DNA from: Patagioenas fasciata
Lineage: Eukaryota > Chordata > Aves > Columbiformes > Columbidae
Length of the DNA stretch: 64,000 nucleotides
Assembly: GCF_037038585.1 (NCBI RefSeq)
Contig: NC_092520.1
Location: 11,539,001 to 11,603,000 of the forward strand
Direction: 5' to 3'
The translations under genes were made by a program, and so were the position numbers. The notes below the pieces were generated by a model. It worked only from the letters and a program-made list of their open reading frames with translations. It had not been told where the DNA came from and ran no database searches. Positions 31,823 to 43,745 of this stretch are shown here, one piece after another (the stretch's first letter is position 1; the number at the start of each line of letters is the position of its first letter).

Positions 31823-34800
31823 GGAGCTTGAATTTGTAATATCACTTACGTTTCTAGGGCAACAACTTAATGTAATGCAGCTCAGCAGCTGAAATACTTT
31901 TCCCAGCAGCTGCAAAGTGAAGTTAGCAGGACCCACGGTCTGTTCTGCAGCTGATGCTGGGAGCGTTGTGGCTGCTGGGGGTGATGATGGTCCCCCCGCT
32001 CCCCTTTTGGGTGGCCTTTTGGGGAGCAGCAGGCAGCACTGAGGGATGCTGCAGTGGTCCTCAAGCGAGGTCATGGTACAGGGTGCTGCCAGTTCAGGGG
32101 AGTGCATAAAATCAGATTTCCTGTAGCTCTGTCTCAGGAGAAGCTCTGAAAGGAGGGAGGAGGTGACAAAGTTGAGCTTTCTCCAGCAACTTGGAATTGA
32201 GAGGAATGTGAAACTTCACAGTTTTCTCCCATCTTGCTCTTGAAAGTTAACACAAGAAATAGATATGATTGGGAGACAGCTTTCTGACAGAAATCCCAGA
32301 ACCTTCATTCCCAGAAGCTGAGATGGTGACAAGAAGCTGGGTACTCAGCAGGGAGTTACCCGAGAATTTTGTTGACTGAGTTAAATCCTCCAGCAAGCAG
32401 GTGTCGGGTAAATGTTTTGATTCTTTGCAGTGCATATTTGCATATTTGAAGCTTTCTGGTACTTATGGCTCATTTTAGTTTGCCAAAATCTTGAAAAGAG
32501 GAAACCAGCAAACCCCTTAATTTTTATGGGATGGCTGTGTAGTGGTTTCTAGACCTGCGTGCCCCAAGCTGGGCTTCTCAGTGCAAAGGTCCAACTTGTC
32601 CTGCCCACATCATGGGAGGTGATGTACGTGCAGGTCCAGAATGTTGGAATCTTATGGGTAATTATGGATATATCACACCTCAACCAATGTGAAAGGACGT
32701 TAATCATTGCTGTCTGAGCTTCTCCAACCCTGTATCCTTTTTGCATCAACACCTCTGATGGATCGCTCTTGTCCTCCCCAGCGTCACTTGTATCTGATTT
32801 CTCAACCAGGGTGGGTAGGTGTGGGTGTAGCAGGTCAAGGTGGAACCACCAGCAGCTCTGGCCCTTCCAGACGGTTCCATGAAGCATTTTGAAGCTTTGA
32901 TGCAAAGCAAAGCTTTATCCATAGCGATGTTTTGTTTATGAACGTAATTTTTTAATTCATGCAAATATGCTGGGAAGGTTCGGGGAGGAGAAAACATGCT
33001 GAGAGAGTAACACTTGACGCCTTCAAGCATTTTTATTTTCTTGATAAAAAAGCTTTTTGTGTAAATTTTTCTGCTTTCTCACTTCTCATTTGCTGGGATC
33101 ATGAAGGATGATAATATGCTCTCTGCAACCTTTGGTGTATTTTCGTCTGGTACATTAATAGATTCCTTAGTACTTGAGGAAAAGCAAGTCTCAACTTACT
33201 GGTTGCTAATCAGAACATGGAAGTGGTATTTTTTTTTCTAAAAACTGTAATTCAGGGTTATGCAAGTGCAAAAATAGCTTTAGGCTACAACAAATATTTT
33301 CTTCAGCAGGTCTAGCTCATTTTATTGACATATTGTTTCGTAAACTGCGTGTGACTTGCATTGTTCTCAACTGAAATAACTTGCATCAATCAACATAAGA
33401 GGGTAATTAATTTACATATTCTCATTGTGGAAAAGTTCCAAACTTTTTGTTACTGTACAGTGCTAGACTTGAGAGAGGAAAAGTGCAATAACATTTTGGG
33501 TTTGGAGTTTGTTTTTAAGTTATTCTTCACTTCTCTTTGTGCTGAGGAAAGCTTGTGACCTTAAATTTGAGCTTGACGTAGCATTGACTGAAAATAAAGC
33601 AAGACTTAGGAGTGAAATTGTATTTTGTGACTGTGTCGCACATCAGTACAGCCTCCATGAGATGAGGAGAGGTCTGCTATTGCGTGCCATAGCAAAACAC
33701 CGTCCAAAACACTTGTCAAGAACAAATGCAAGAGTATTAACTGTTTCCTTTCCATATGAGAATATGAGGCCAGCAGGGGAGGCTCTGGCAGGTAGGGAGT
33801 CTGATGAATTTTGTTGGGGATGTGCCTGGCACCTCGCCACCTGCCAAAGACAAGTGGATACATGTGCAGTGCATTGTCTTTGGATAGGCACATGCTGGCT
33901 TCTGTTTGCCTGAGGCACCAAAGGTCTCAGAACCACCTGAACTTTGTGAGTCCATTGCTGGGGTGTAGTTAGAACACAAGTTTCTGAATCTGATGAAATG
34001 CAGAGAGCAGTGTGGGTATTGCTGTGAATGGGCTGGCAGCTGGAGGCTTTTGAGTGAGTGTGGACTTGGGTTTCTGAAGGTGGAGCGTAATGCGTCTTCC
34101 TCTCCTCCTCTGCACCCTGAATATACTCTGTGCATGACATATTAATAGCCTTTTTTTTTAACCTCCATAGGGTAACGGAGCATTAATGCAGGATGCTCAA
34201 AGCCTCCATGTACCATACACAGGCTACTCGGGCAAATCACTTTACCCATATCATCGTTAAGAATGAAACCTCCTATTTTTAAACCTGAGAAAATGTAATG
34301 CAAAAGAGTCTTCATTTTATGTTATGCATTCTCTGTTAGAGTGCTTGGTCTTTTGCCAGCATATCATTCATTGGTACTGTGACCTTAATTCCTCACTTCT
34401 AAGCAGGATCCCACCACCTGAGGGGATATCACTGGAGGTGAGAAAACTGCTCGGGGAGGCAGGGCATCGGATAAGATTTGCCTGATATCAACTGAGGATA
34501 TATTTTGGGAAAAACAAAACACTTCTGTTTCTCTTTGTTTTTGTTCTTTAAACAAGATTCCGGATATTTCACTTGAGGAGCTGCCCATGAACAGCTAGCA
34601 TTCAGGCTGGTGGCAGTGTCCTCTCCTGCTAGTAGCTTTCTGATGCTGAGTGTTGCATCTCTTGTCCCGATTTATTATTCTCCTGCAAGTGAGAGTGCTG
34701 CTGTGATTAAGCTGCTGTAGAGACACGGGCTGCATTTTCTGGCTTCGAGGCCTCGTCCTGGGATGCAAGGTCAGGATATATTATAACTGAGGTGCACAGA

Positions 34801-37800
34801 GGTTCTGCTCGTGCTAACAAAGCCTAAGGTGCTTCTCCACGACCAGCGCTGAGAAGCAGCAGGGTTGGTCCAGCTCACTGGTAACGTGCCCGATCTGCAG
34901 AGTATGTGCTGCCTCCTGCTTGCTCGTAAGCCCAAGTCTCGCTCCTCCTGTGCCTACGCAGAAAACCCTGCTTGTGTGTGGTGAGGTTTTCAAGCTGGCT
35001 GTGCCGGGGATGGCTCACAGCCCATATTCTGCTTTCAGTCAAGCTGGTAACTCTCCCACTTCCCAGCGAGGACTCAGGCAAAACCCAGCTGAGTACCAGT
35101 TAGCTCTCAAGAGTTTTCCTGCATTTTTCCCTGGGTATGTGAAAGAGTGAATGAATTTCCTGATTTGCTGGCAAAGAATCAGAGGAGTGCTTGACCCAGC
35201 AATGAAAAAGTCTTTGTGATTATTCACTCAGGGACGTTAAAGGCAAAGGAAGCCAACGAAGGTTATATAGACATATGGGCAATGTGACTGTTGGCAACTT
35301 GGCAAGACTGAGTTAGTCCCAGGTGCTCTTATCTGTGCTAACTCTGCTGGGATGTGTCGAGCTGACTGGAGAAATGCAGTTGTGCTTTCAGTAACCTGCA
35401 AAGATTGAGATCTGACTTTACTCTGTACCAGTCTAAATGCACTCTGCTTTCTTTTCATAAAATCAGAAGTGTCAGGTACTGCAATTAAGATGCCTTTTTT
35501 GACTCAAACACATTTCTCATCCCAGTTACTTTGAATCAAGTGGTGCAGGGGCTTGAACCAGGGCTGTCCACATCCTAAGTCAGTATGTTTCTCTTCGCTC
35601 TGTGCTTAATTGATGTGATGTGCAAGCAAAAGAGAATTTCTGAGCTAATCTAGTGAAAGCCTGTCCTCAGAGCCTCAGTTATTATCCTCTTCCCAGAAGA
35701 CAAGTGATGGGTGCAATAGATGGTGCCAAAAGCAGGGACCCAAACAGCACACCCACGCTGGCAGCAACCACGTACTCCCAACCTTGCTCTTTGTAATGAC
35801 TTTACGCAGTATGAAAATTCATGAGTATTTTATTTTCCTTTGGGTTAAGGCATTATCTGATCAGCTGTCTGTCATTCTGAGAGCGTCTGGATGCAGTCTG
35901 TTTTACTCTTCCATCTCGGCTCCTTTTGAAAGCTTCTGACTGGTGCCCGTTGTCCTGGCAGCATCCATGGGCTCTGTTTGGAGAACACGCAAACGGCTGG
36001 GGCCCAAAGCCAACTGGTGCAAGGCTCACTGAGCATCGCGATGCTTAAGTGGGCACGAAGGCTGGAGCTGGGTTGCCTAAACAGAGATATCTACTGCCGT
36101 GTCAGGAGCTTTAGGGTAGCACATCACTGTTGGTACAAAAGCTTCCAAGATGCGTCTAAGATGCCACCGTGCCCCAGTGCTTGGGCGGCTGATACTCTTG
36201 TCTGGCTTCTGTTAATTAGATGATAGCTTGCTATATGAAGTGGAAGAGCAATCTGTATTTTAATTCATTGTGGTGCTTCTCAATTTGCTATTCTTTCCTG
36301 GCAAAACAGAAATTCATTTGATAATGAATCATTATGCTAGTTCAATACATCCATTCCTAAGGAAGTTGGAATATATTTTTTTTAGGAGAAAATGCAATAA
36401 AGATGAGTTGAAAGGTAGTGATGTATTTGAACAAATTTCACTGTGATAAGTCCCATTGGGATGTGCTTTGATCTCATTCTCCAGTAGTGTACCATTGCAG
36501 CAGGACAGGCATTTGGCATTTTGCAGGAGTTAGGTGTGCTTTGACATCTTCCACTATTTTAATTTGCTTTGCTGTCATGTCTTGCAAACTTATCTCTAGT
36601 CTCCTGCTATCTGGTCCATTTAATAACTGGTTATTGTTAAAATAAATCTTAGCAAAGGGAAGCTGGAAACATAAATGAAAGGAGCTCAAATACTAAATGA
36701 GAGAAGAAACCAAGTTCCCCCCTTTTTTTTTTTCCTTTAAAAAAAATGTAGGAAAATAAAAATCTCTCTGCCTGTAATATGGCAATATGGTATGCAGTTT
36801 GCATCTGACCCTGTGAGAACACATCTCTCTGAACAGGTTGAATAGGGAAATAGACACAAATAGTGAGTTGGATTCTCTAATCATCTTGGAAGCCCACCTT
36901 GAGAGAAGCAAAGTCTAACTTTTTTTTTAATTTATCTTTTTCCTGAGCTTCACCAAACTGCAGCTCACAGCATCTACCTGGTTTTACCCTTCTTGAGTAG
37001 GAATGTGTATTCTTCCAAATGGTGTTATAAAAACCAATTTTATTGGACAACTCCTGTGTGTAACTGAGTCCTGACATACACAGGCATGCCATCAGAAATG
37101 GCTGAATTTACTGCATACTTTGGCACGTGAACAATGTCACCGTATGATTCTGTTCCCATCAAAACGAGCAGCGTCCCCTGTGCTAAATTCTCCTCACCAC
37201 AACTCAGAGATGTGCTCAGAGGAGAGAGGTGGGCACATCTGCTCATGTCACATCTCCATCTGGGGATCTGTTCAGGGTGCAGACATTATTTTAGGGTCTG
37301 AAATCCTTAATTATACCCTCCAAGTCTAATTGAAGCATCGTTCTTAAATATCTCTGAAATGTGTTGTTATAATACTTCTGTTTTATATTCTTACAGGGAA
37401 TTCAGTGACCCATGGGGATTCAGTGTGATGTGTAGGGCTTTGGAGGAGGAAGACTTAACTGTCACTGCCATGGAGAAGGTGGAGAGGCAAGAGCATCTTG
37501 TATGGTGCCTCCAGGGTGCAGCATGGACCAAATTCCTGACCATATCTGCTTGCTAGAATGTTCCTGTGATGCCTCCTGCAAAAGGGGAGGGTATAACCAT
37601 TCCCAGTCCCCAGTAAGGAATTATGCTGCTTCCCTCGAATTCTTCTTGGCTCCGGTTGTTGATCTGACCCCAAAGGGCTGTTGTGACAAGTTCCTTCATG
37701 TGCAAAGGCAACATGAAGCTGGCTGGATTTCAGCAAACGCTGGTGCTGAGTGGTTCTTGTGTTGTGTATATACAGTTGCAGAACACTTTCAGAATGAATA

Positions 37801-40800
37801 GTCCACAGCAAAGCTGTTTTAATGAGCTGGAATGCCAGTTGTAGCATATCCTACCCAATCTTGCAGCGCTCCACCGAGCTGAAATACCTTCTTTGTTCTT
37901 AAAATAGCCCCCACTGATTCAGATTTTAATTGCAGATATTACAGCTGTCAAAGAAAAGGAGAGATGACCAGATGATTCTGTTGATAGTATAAATTGAAGC
38001 TGGGGATATGTAGAGTTCCAGCCTTTAAATCTTCCTTCATTTGAGCGCTATTGCGGAATTGCCTGTGTGCTGCAGTGTTTAAATGGGGCAGACGTTTTCT
38101 CTGATGTTAAGATGACCCTGAAGTGCATTGTGTCTCATTGTATCCACCATGTGGACTAAACTAATCCAACAATAAGCACGTAGGGCTACAAGAATTTTGG
38201 TGCTAGTAATGGTAACAAACAGGCATAGATATTAAATATGGTGGGTGAAGCCTGCATCTTGATAAATCAAGGTGGAGTTTACTAATGCAAAGAGAGATCG
38301 TGATTCAGCAATTCAATTGAAACAAAAAAACCCCAACCAAGTAGGTGATTAAAAAGAGTTTAAAGCTTGGACACCAGACTGCATGTTTGCATTGCACATC
38401 AATCAATGCTGGTCAGAGGGTGAGAGCTCTTCTGGGTAAGTGAACTGAATCTTTTCAGCACAGACGTGTCAGGAGCAGCCATCAGCCGAGCCGCCTGCCA
38501 TCCTTGCTGTTTTACTTCATTACCTATTGATTGAGTTCTCAAGTTTTACAAGTTCATAAATCACCCTATGGAAAGAAGCTGGCTTTGTTTGTTGGTGGTT
38601 TTTCTTTTGGTTTCTCATGCCCAGGAGGATAGATTTTTGGCTGGATACAAGAGGTGTCCGGCAGGTTCCTTGGGCTGCAGGAAAGCACCATGAGTGTGGT
38701 GTGAGACCATCCACCCTAGCTGACTATGAACGTGGAAAGGAGAGAAGAAATCAGGGGAAAGCATCTAGATTGAGACTGTAAATCAGTGCAACGCTAACCA
38801 CGCCAAGCAAAGCACTGACACTGCAACACTATCTTAGCCATTCACTGTTTTGGAGAAGGGTAGGAAATCATCTCTTACAGGGGAGAGGGAGCTTCTGCCA
38901 ACCTTGGGGGACTTCTGCAAGGACTATTAGAGAGGTGTGTATGCGTGGTAGCACACCTTGGAGATCCTTTGGGGATCACCAGTGTCCCAGCGTTACTGGC
39001 ATATGAAGGTTTCCATTACATCTCCTATGTTTAGTATTAATCACTGTTAGTTACACATTTACACAATGGAAGCTCAAGTCAGGGACCGGTAAGCGTTACA
39101 CTTAGCAAATCTGGTCCTTAGAGAAATATAGGACTTTCTTTCCTGTTCCTGTTGTGAAAGGTAATATCCTTCAGGGTCGTTGAAAGTTTAATTATGCTTT
39201 TGCAACATTCTAATATGCCTGAAGGGATTTTGCTGGAACTTAACAACAACAACAAAAGGCAGAGATGAGATGGAGAATGTGATTTTGTTTGTGTGTTTTG
39301 CTTGAAGTGCTGAAAAAGGGGAGGCAGATTCTTGCTTGAGTATCTCTAAAACTTTTGTTTTTTCTGGTGTATATTATTTTGTAAACACAATAATAAAATT
39401 AATTTGATTTTATTTTCTTCCCATATATGAATGATAGGTGGGAAACTCTGCTCTGAAGATACTATGTGTGCAGCTAAATTAATTATATAAGCTAAATATA
39501 ATGATGGTAATTGGTGTCTATTCTCAGGGCATGGGGAGAGGTGTTTGAGTGCTCTGGATGCTCTGTGACGCCTGTCCTGGTGGCAGGATCCTAATCTCCC
39601 ACGTCATTTTGTTCCTTGACACTCGGTTGAAGTGAAAGGAGAAACAAGATGAGCTTTACTGTCTGAAATCTTGACTGTCTTAATAAGAGTCCATTAGAAG
39701 TGGAAAGCAGGATTGGTTTAGGGTTAGAAGAGCCAAATGAGTTATGTTGTAGCTTCACTCGGGAGTGCAGCAGAAAGTGCTGATACACTGGTAGTGTATT
39801 ACTGGCACTAATTATCTTGAAATATCCTTTCTTAATGAAATTTGCAGAATGAATGTAGATGCTTTCTATCTGTCATGTGTTTTGGTGGCTTTTTTCTTTT
39901 GAACAGAATCACTGTAAGTTTTAAACATTGCAGCAGGGCTTTATCCTGAGCAAATCTTTCAGTGGAGGTATTGGATGTTTTGCTTCTCCAAAGACACATA
40001 CAAACGCAGCGTTTTATTGAAGATGAGTAGCAGGTATTGCTCATTTGTTTGCATATTGCTTCATGTCATTCTGATGGCTGAGCATGTTCCACTCATCTTT
40101 ATTGCAGGGTAAATGGGAGGAGGGGCTTGGCATCTTCTATCATTTACACCATTTATGAGCAAGTGATTTGAAAACAAAAGCTTTGGAGGAGGCAATATGA
40201 ACAAAAATTAGGAGCTTAAGGAAATTTCACCTGATGACCAAAGCCTGTAATTTTGCAAGCCAGAAAGTAGGCGTTGTTTTTAGAGAAACCAGAAAAAAAC
40301 TCCTACAGCCCACTCTCAGATGGAAGAGAAGCAAAAGTAATAATGAAAAAGGTATTTGTTCATGGTCTGTTTCTACCTGCACAGGGAGAATATTACTGAG
40401 ACTAGGTGGTACTTCAGTGCATCAAGTGGACGTGTAACGAGACCCAGTGTTCTGGAAAGCAGAACTGAAGGAAATAAAGCACACTTGAATTTTACTTTTC
40501 ACAGTGAGGGCAGTTAACCACTGGGAAAAATTCATCTAGAAATGTGATGCATGGCTGTCACCTGCTTTCACAAGTGCGTGCCTCTGGGAGAGGTGCTGTA
40601 GCTCAGTTAGAAGTGGTGGGTTTGACCCAGGAGCCATTTGGCTTGAACTTGTTCATAACCTGAACTGATGAGTCAAGCAGCAAGCTCTTGACCTTAAATT
40701 CTGCCAGAAACTTACATGATTCACTCTTACGTGTGTATTTTCAATATAGTCCTTTGAAGTTCTTTTATGGTTAAAAAATGTGAATTATCTCGTCCTAAGG

Positions 40801-42092
40801 AGGGGACGAGTATAAAGGAAAGACTATTGTGGTTTTTGCTTTGGTGTATTTTTCAGTAGCTGCTTGTCCTCCGTGTGCTCAGCAGTACTGTGTGCTTTCC
40901 TTCTTGACCACCAGTTGGACTGCTCGTGGTATCCCTTGCATTAGTGTGCTGGATAAACACTTGATGTGCACTCTCTTTGAGGAGAAAGCATTCTGCATCC
41001 AGGTGATTATTTAATGCTAAGTGGGGCTGAAAAGATTAATCAGCTAATTACATTAATAGCATAGTGGGTCTTTTTAAGAGAGGGATTGTGTAATACCAAG
41101 TTGCTGTTGCATGATGAGTCCCTTTGCAGAAAAACAAGGATGAGTGCTCCTGGGGACTCTGCCTATTCTCAGTAGGAATCCACCTACCAAAATACTGAAA
41201 TAGCTTTAGGTGCATTTTGACCAGGGAAGTGAAGGGCAGTGTTTGGTGGGAGTTATGTCTGTTTCTTATTCTGTAGTCATAGGAGGCAAAAGAAAAACTT
41301 CAAGGGATCAATATGTTCTTGTAAGACTGGGGGAAGGGGGTTATTTCCTTCCTTATTATTCTTTCATTTAACATTGTATTATATGGTGGCACTGGATGAA
41401 ACTGGCCTTAACATAATAGGACCCCCATTTGAAGATCCCAATTTAAGTAACCTAATAGGATGTTTTTAACCAGTATTGACTTGAAGGTTTCCCTGGGGCT
41501 GCAAGGATGAGTGAGAAATGCTAATGCAGGGAAGCACTGTCATCAGCCCTCAGGAAAGGCTGCCTGGCCAGCTCTTCCTTCCCACGGATGAAGAAGAGTT
41601 GGGATCCGAAATGGCCAGGTCTCCTTTAGCCTGAGTTCAAGCCTGCTCAGACAAAGGAGAGGCATTTTTACTATGTAGAAGCTGCTGACACTGGTTTCAG
41701 TGCAGGGGCACATCTGGGCAAATGGGCCAAGCTCACCCTGATCAGCCTATGGGCTTGCTCTGGTCCAGAGGATGTACCACTGGGGTAGCACTGCTCTATA
41801 ACTGCCCAAAAATGTCCTGCTTGGGGTGATGGGGCCACAGCTGGCAGTGGAGCTCCTGTGCAGGACCAGCCTCGTGGTACCTGGAGGAGGCTCAGCTGCT
41901 CGATATGAACCTTCATGTGGTGCAGATGCTGCACAGCTGATTTTGAGTTCCTTATGTGGGCCCTCAGCCAACCTTGTCAGACTCCTGTGTTTGAAGTTAG
42001 GCTGCCAAATCCACGTTTAGGCACCCATTAGGTAATTTCGGAGCTGTGCTGAGCACCGATGTTTTGTGCTGAAAGTAAATTGCTCAAATAGT

Positions 42093-43745
42093 TCATAGAA
42101 TCATAGAATACCAGGTTGGAAGGGACCACAAGGATCATGTGGTCCTAGCCTTCTTGACAAAAGCATGGTCTAGACAAAGATGGCCCAGCACTCTGTCCAG
42201 CTGAACCATAACAGTGTCCAGTGTTGGGCAATCCATCACTTTTCCTGGGGAGATTTTTCCAATGGCTGATTGTTCTCATAGTGTAAAATTTCGCTGTTAT
42301 GTCCAATGGGAATCTCCCTAGGAGTAAGTTGTGCCCATTACCCCTCATCTTTTCAGTGTGACTCCATGCCAAAAGGGAGTCTCTCTCTTCTTTGAACATG
42401 ATGATAAGGTCTCCCCTAAGCCTTCTTTTCTCAAGGCTGAACAAACCCAGTTCTCCCAGCCTTTCCTCATGTGGTGGCTTCCCAGTCCTCTGATCATCTT
42501 TGTGGCCCTTCTCTAGACTCTCCCCAGCCTGTCCACATCTTTTTTGTATAGTAGGGACCAAAACCAAATACAGTGTTCCAGGTGTAGCCTGAGTAGAGTG
42601 GGATAATGACTTCTTTGCCTCTGCTGGTGATGCCTTTGCTAGTGAAGGCCAGCATCCTGATCTAGTTTAAGATATCCCTGCTTATTTTGGGGGGGTTGGA
42701 CTAGATAGCCTTTGAAGGTCCCTTCCAACCCAAACTGTTGTATGATTCTATGACACTGTTGGCCTTCCTTGCTGCACACTGTTTGCTCATATGGAGCTTG
42801 TTGTCCACCAGGACCCCCAAGTTCCTTTCCATTGAGCTGTTCCCCAGGCAGGTAGATCCCAGCCTGTGCTTCACTTCTGGATTACATTTTCCCAGGTGCA
42901 AGACCTTATGCTTGTTATTGTTGAATTTCACAAGGTTCCTGTTAGCCCACTCTTCCAGCCTATCCAGGTCTTCCTGCAGGGTGGCTCTCCCTTCCGAAGT
43001 GTCCACTTCCCCACTCAGTTTGGTGTCATCAGCAAACTTCTTCAGGACTCACGTTATCCCATCATCCCGATCACTTATGAAGATGTTAAAGTGTTGGGCC
43101 CAATATCTGTCCCTGGAAGAACCCACTCATGATAGGTTACCATTTTGAAAAGCAACCATTTACCACCACCCTCAGGGTATGGCCCGTCAGCCAGTTCCCC
43201 ACCCACCCCACAGACCACTTGTCTTAGACCATAATGCATCAGTGTCCCTAGGATGAGTCTGTGGGAAACCACATTAAAAGCCTTGGAGAAGTCCAGGTAG
43301 ACAATGTCCACCAGTCGCCCCACATCAGCACATTACTTTGTTGTAGAAGGCAGTGAGGTTTGTCAGGCACGACTTGCCCTGCTGAGTCCGTGCTGGCTTT
43401 TCCCAATGATGTGCTTCAGCTGATGTGTGATAGCTCCCAGGAGGATTCGTTCCTTCACTGACAGTGGGTCTGTGTTTGCATCAACCTGGATTTTTGTTGC
43501 CGAGGTCTGGGGCCCAGCTGTGCTGTTAAAGACAGAGGTGAAGAAAGTGTTGAGACCCTCTGCCTTTTCAGCCTTTTCAGTTGTTGGTAACTAATTCAGC
43601 TCTCCAGTGTAACAGTGGGCCAATATTTTCCTCTGTTTCTGCTTGTTGTTTACATACCTGAAGAGCCCTTTATTGTATTTTTTGACATCTCTGGCCAATT
43701 TGAATTTGACCTGAGCTTTGTTTATATCTGAATTTCTCTGGCTGT
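42093..43745 (-). mobile_element. CR1 LINE, long decayed copy with RT motifs, minus orientation
   Basis: The longest CR1 in the window, about 1.6 kb. On the minus strand it shows, in order, an upstream ORF2 segment (KLARDVKKYNKGLFRYVNNK) at about 43600-43735, the RT motif VDIVYLDFSKAFNVV near 43260-43320, and the catalytic FADDT motif near 43019-43037. After these come LQEDLDRLEEWANRNLVKFN near 42900-42980, the C-terminal [19 protein letters not shown] near 42400-42460, and the 3' end at 42093 with tandem ATTCTATG in reverse complement. Frameshifts split these motifs between frames, so the element is dead. It is interrupted by a separate plus-strand CR1 fragment at 42661-42752. Confidence 0.95.
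42661..42752 (+). mobile_element. CR1 3'-end fragment nested in the minus-strand CR1
   Basis: TCTAGTTTAAGATATCCCTG through GGGTTGGACTAGATAGCC and GGTCCCTTCCAACCC to TGATTCTATGA is a plus-orientation CR1 3' end of about 92 bp. The sequence on both sides continues the minus-strand host element (CAGCATCCTGA before it, CACTGTTGGCCTTCC after it). It is therefore a very short, heavily truncated later insertion. Confidence 0.85.

Larger units (their letters stand above)
28761..42092. other. Long repeat-poor, gene-poor AT-rich region
   Basis: About 13.3 kb with no recognised interspersed repeat. It holds a 70-bp direct repeat (29155-29224 and 31269-31338) and an AT/T run (31789-31822). A plus-strand segment starting at about 37397 has a good acceptor (tatattcttaCAG) and stays open for about 50 codons, with no clear donor or domain. 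The rest is unique non-coding sequence, probably intronic or intergenic. Confidence 0.5.

Noticed and set aside
33765..33785. CTCF-like site CCAGCAGGGGAGGC
   Set aside because: The 3' half departs from the consensus spacing; too weak to report as a regulatory feature.
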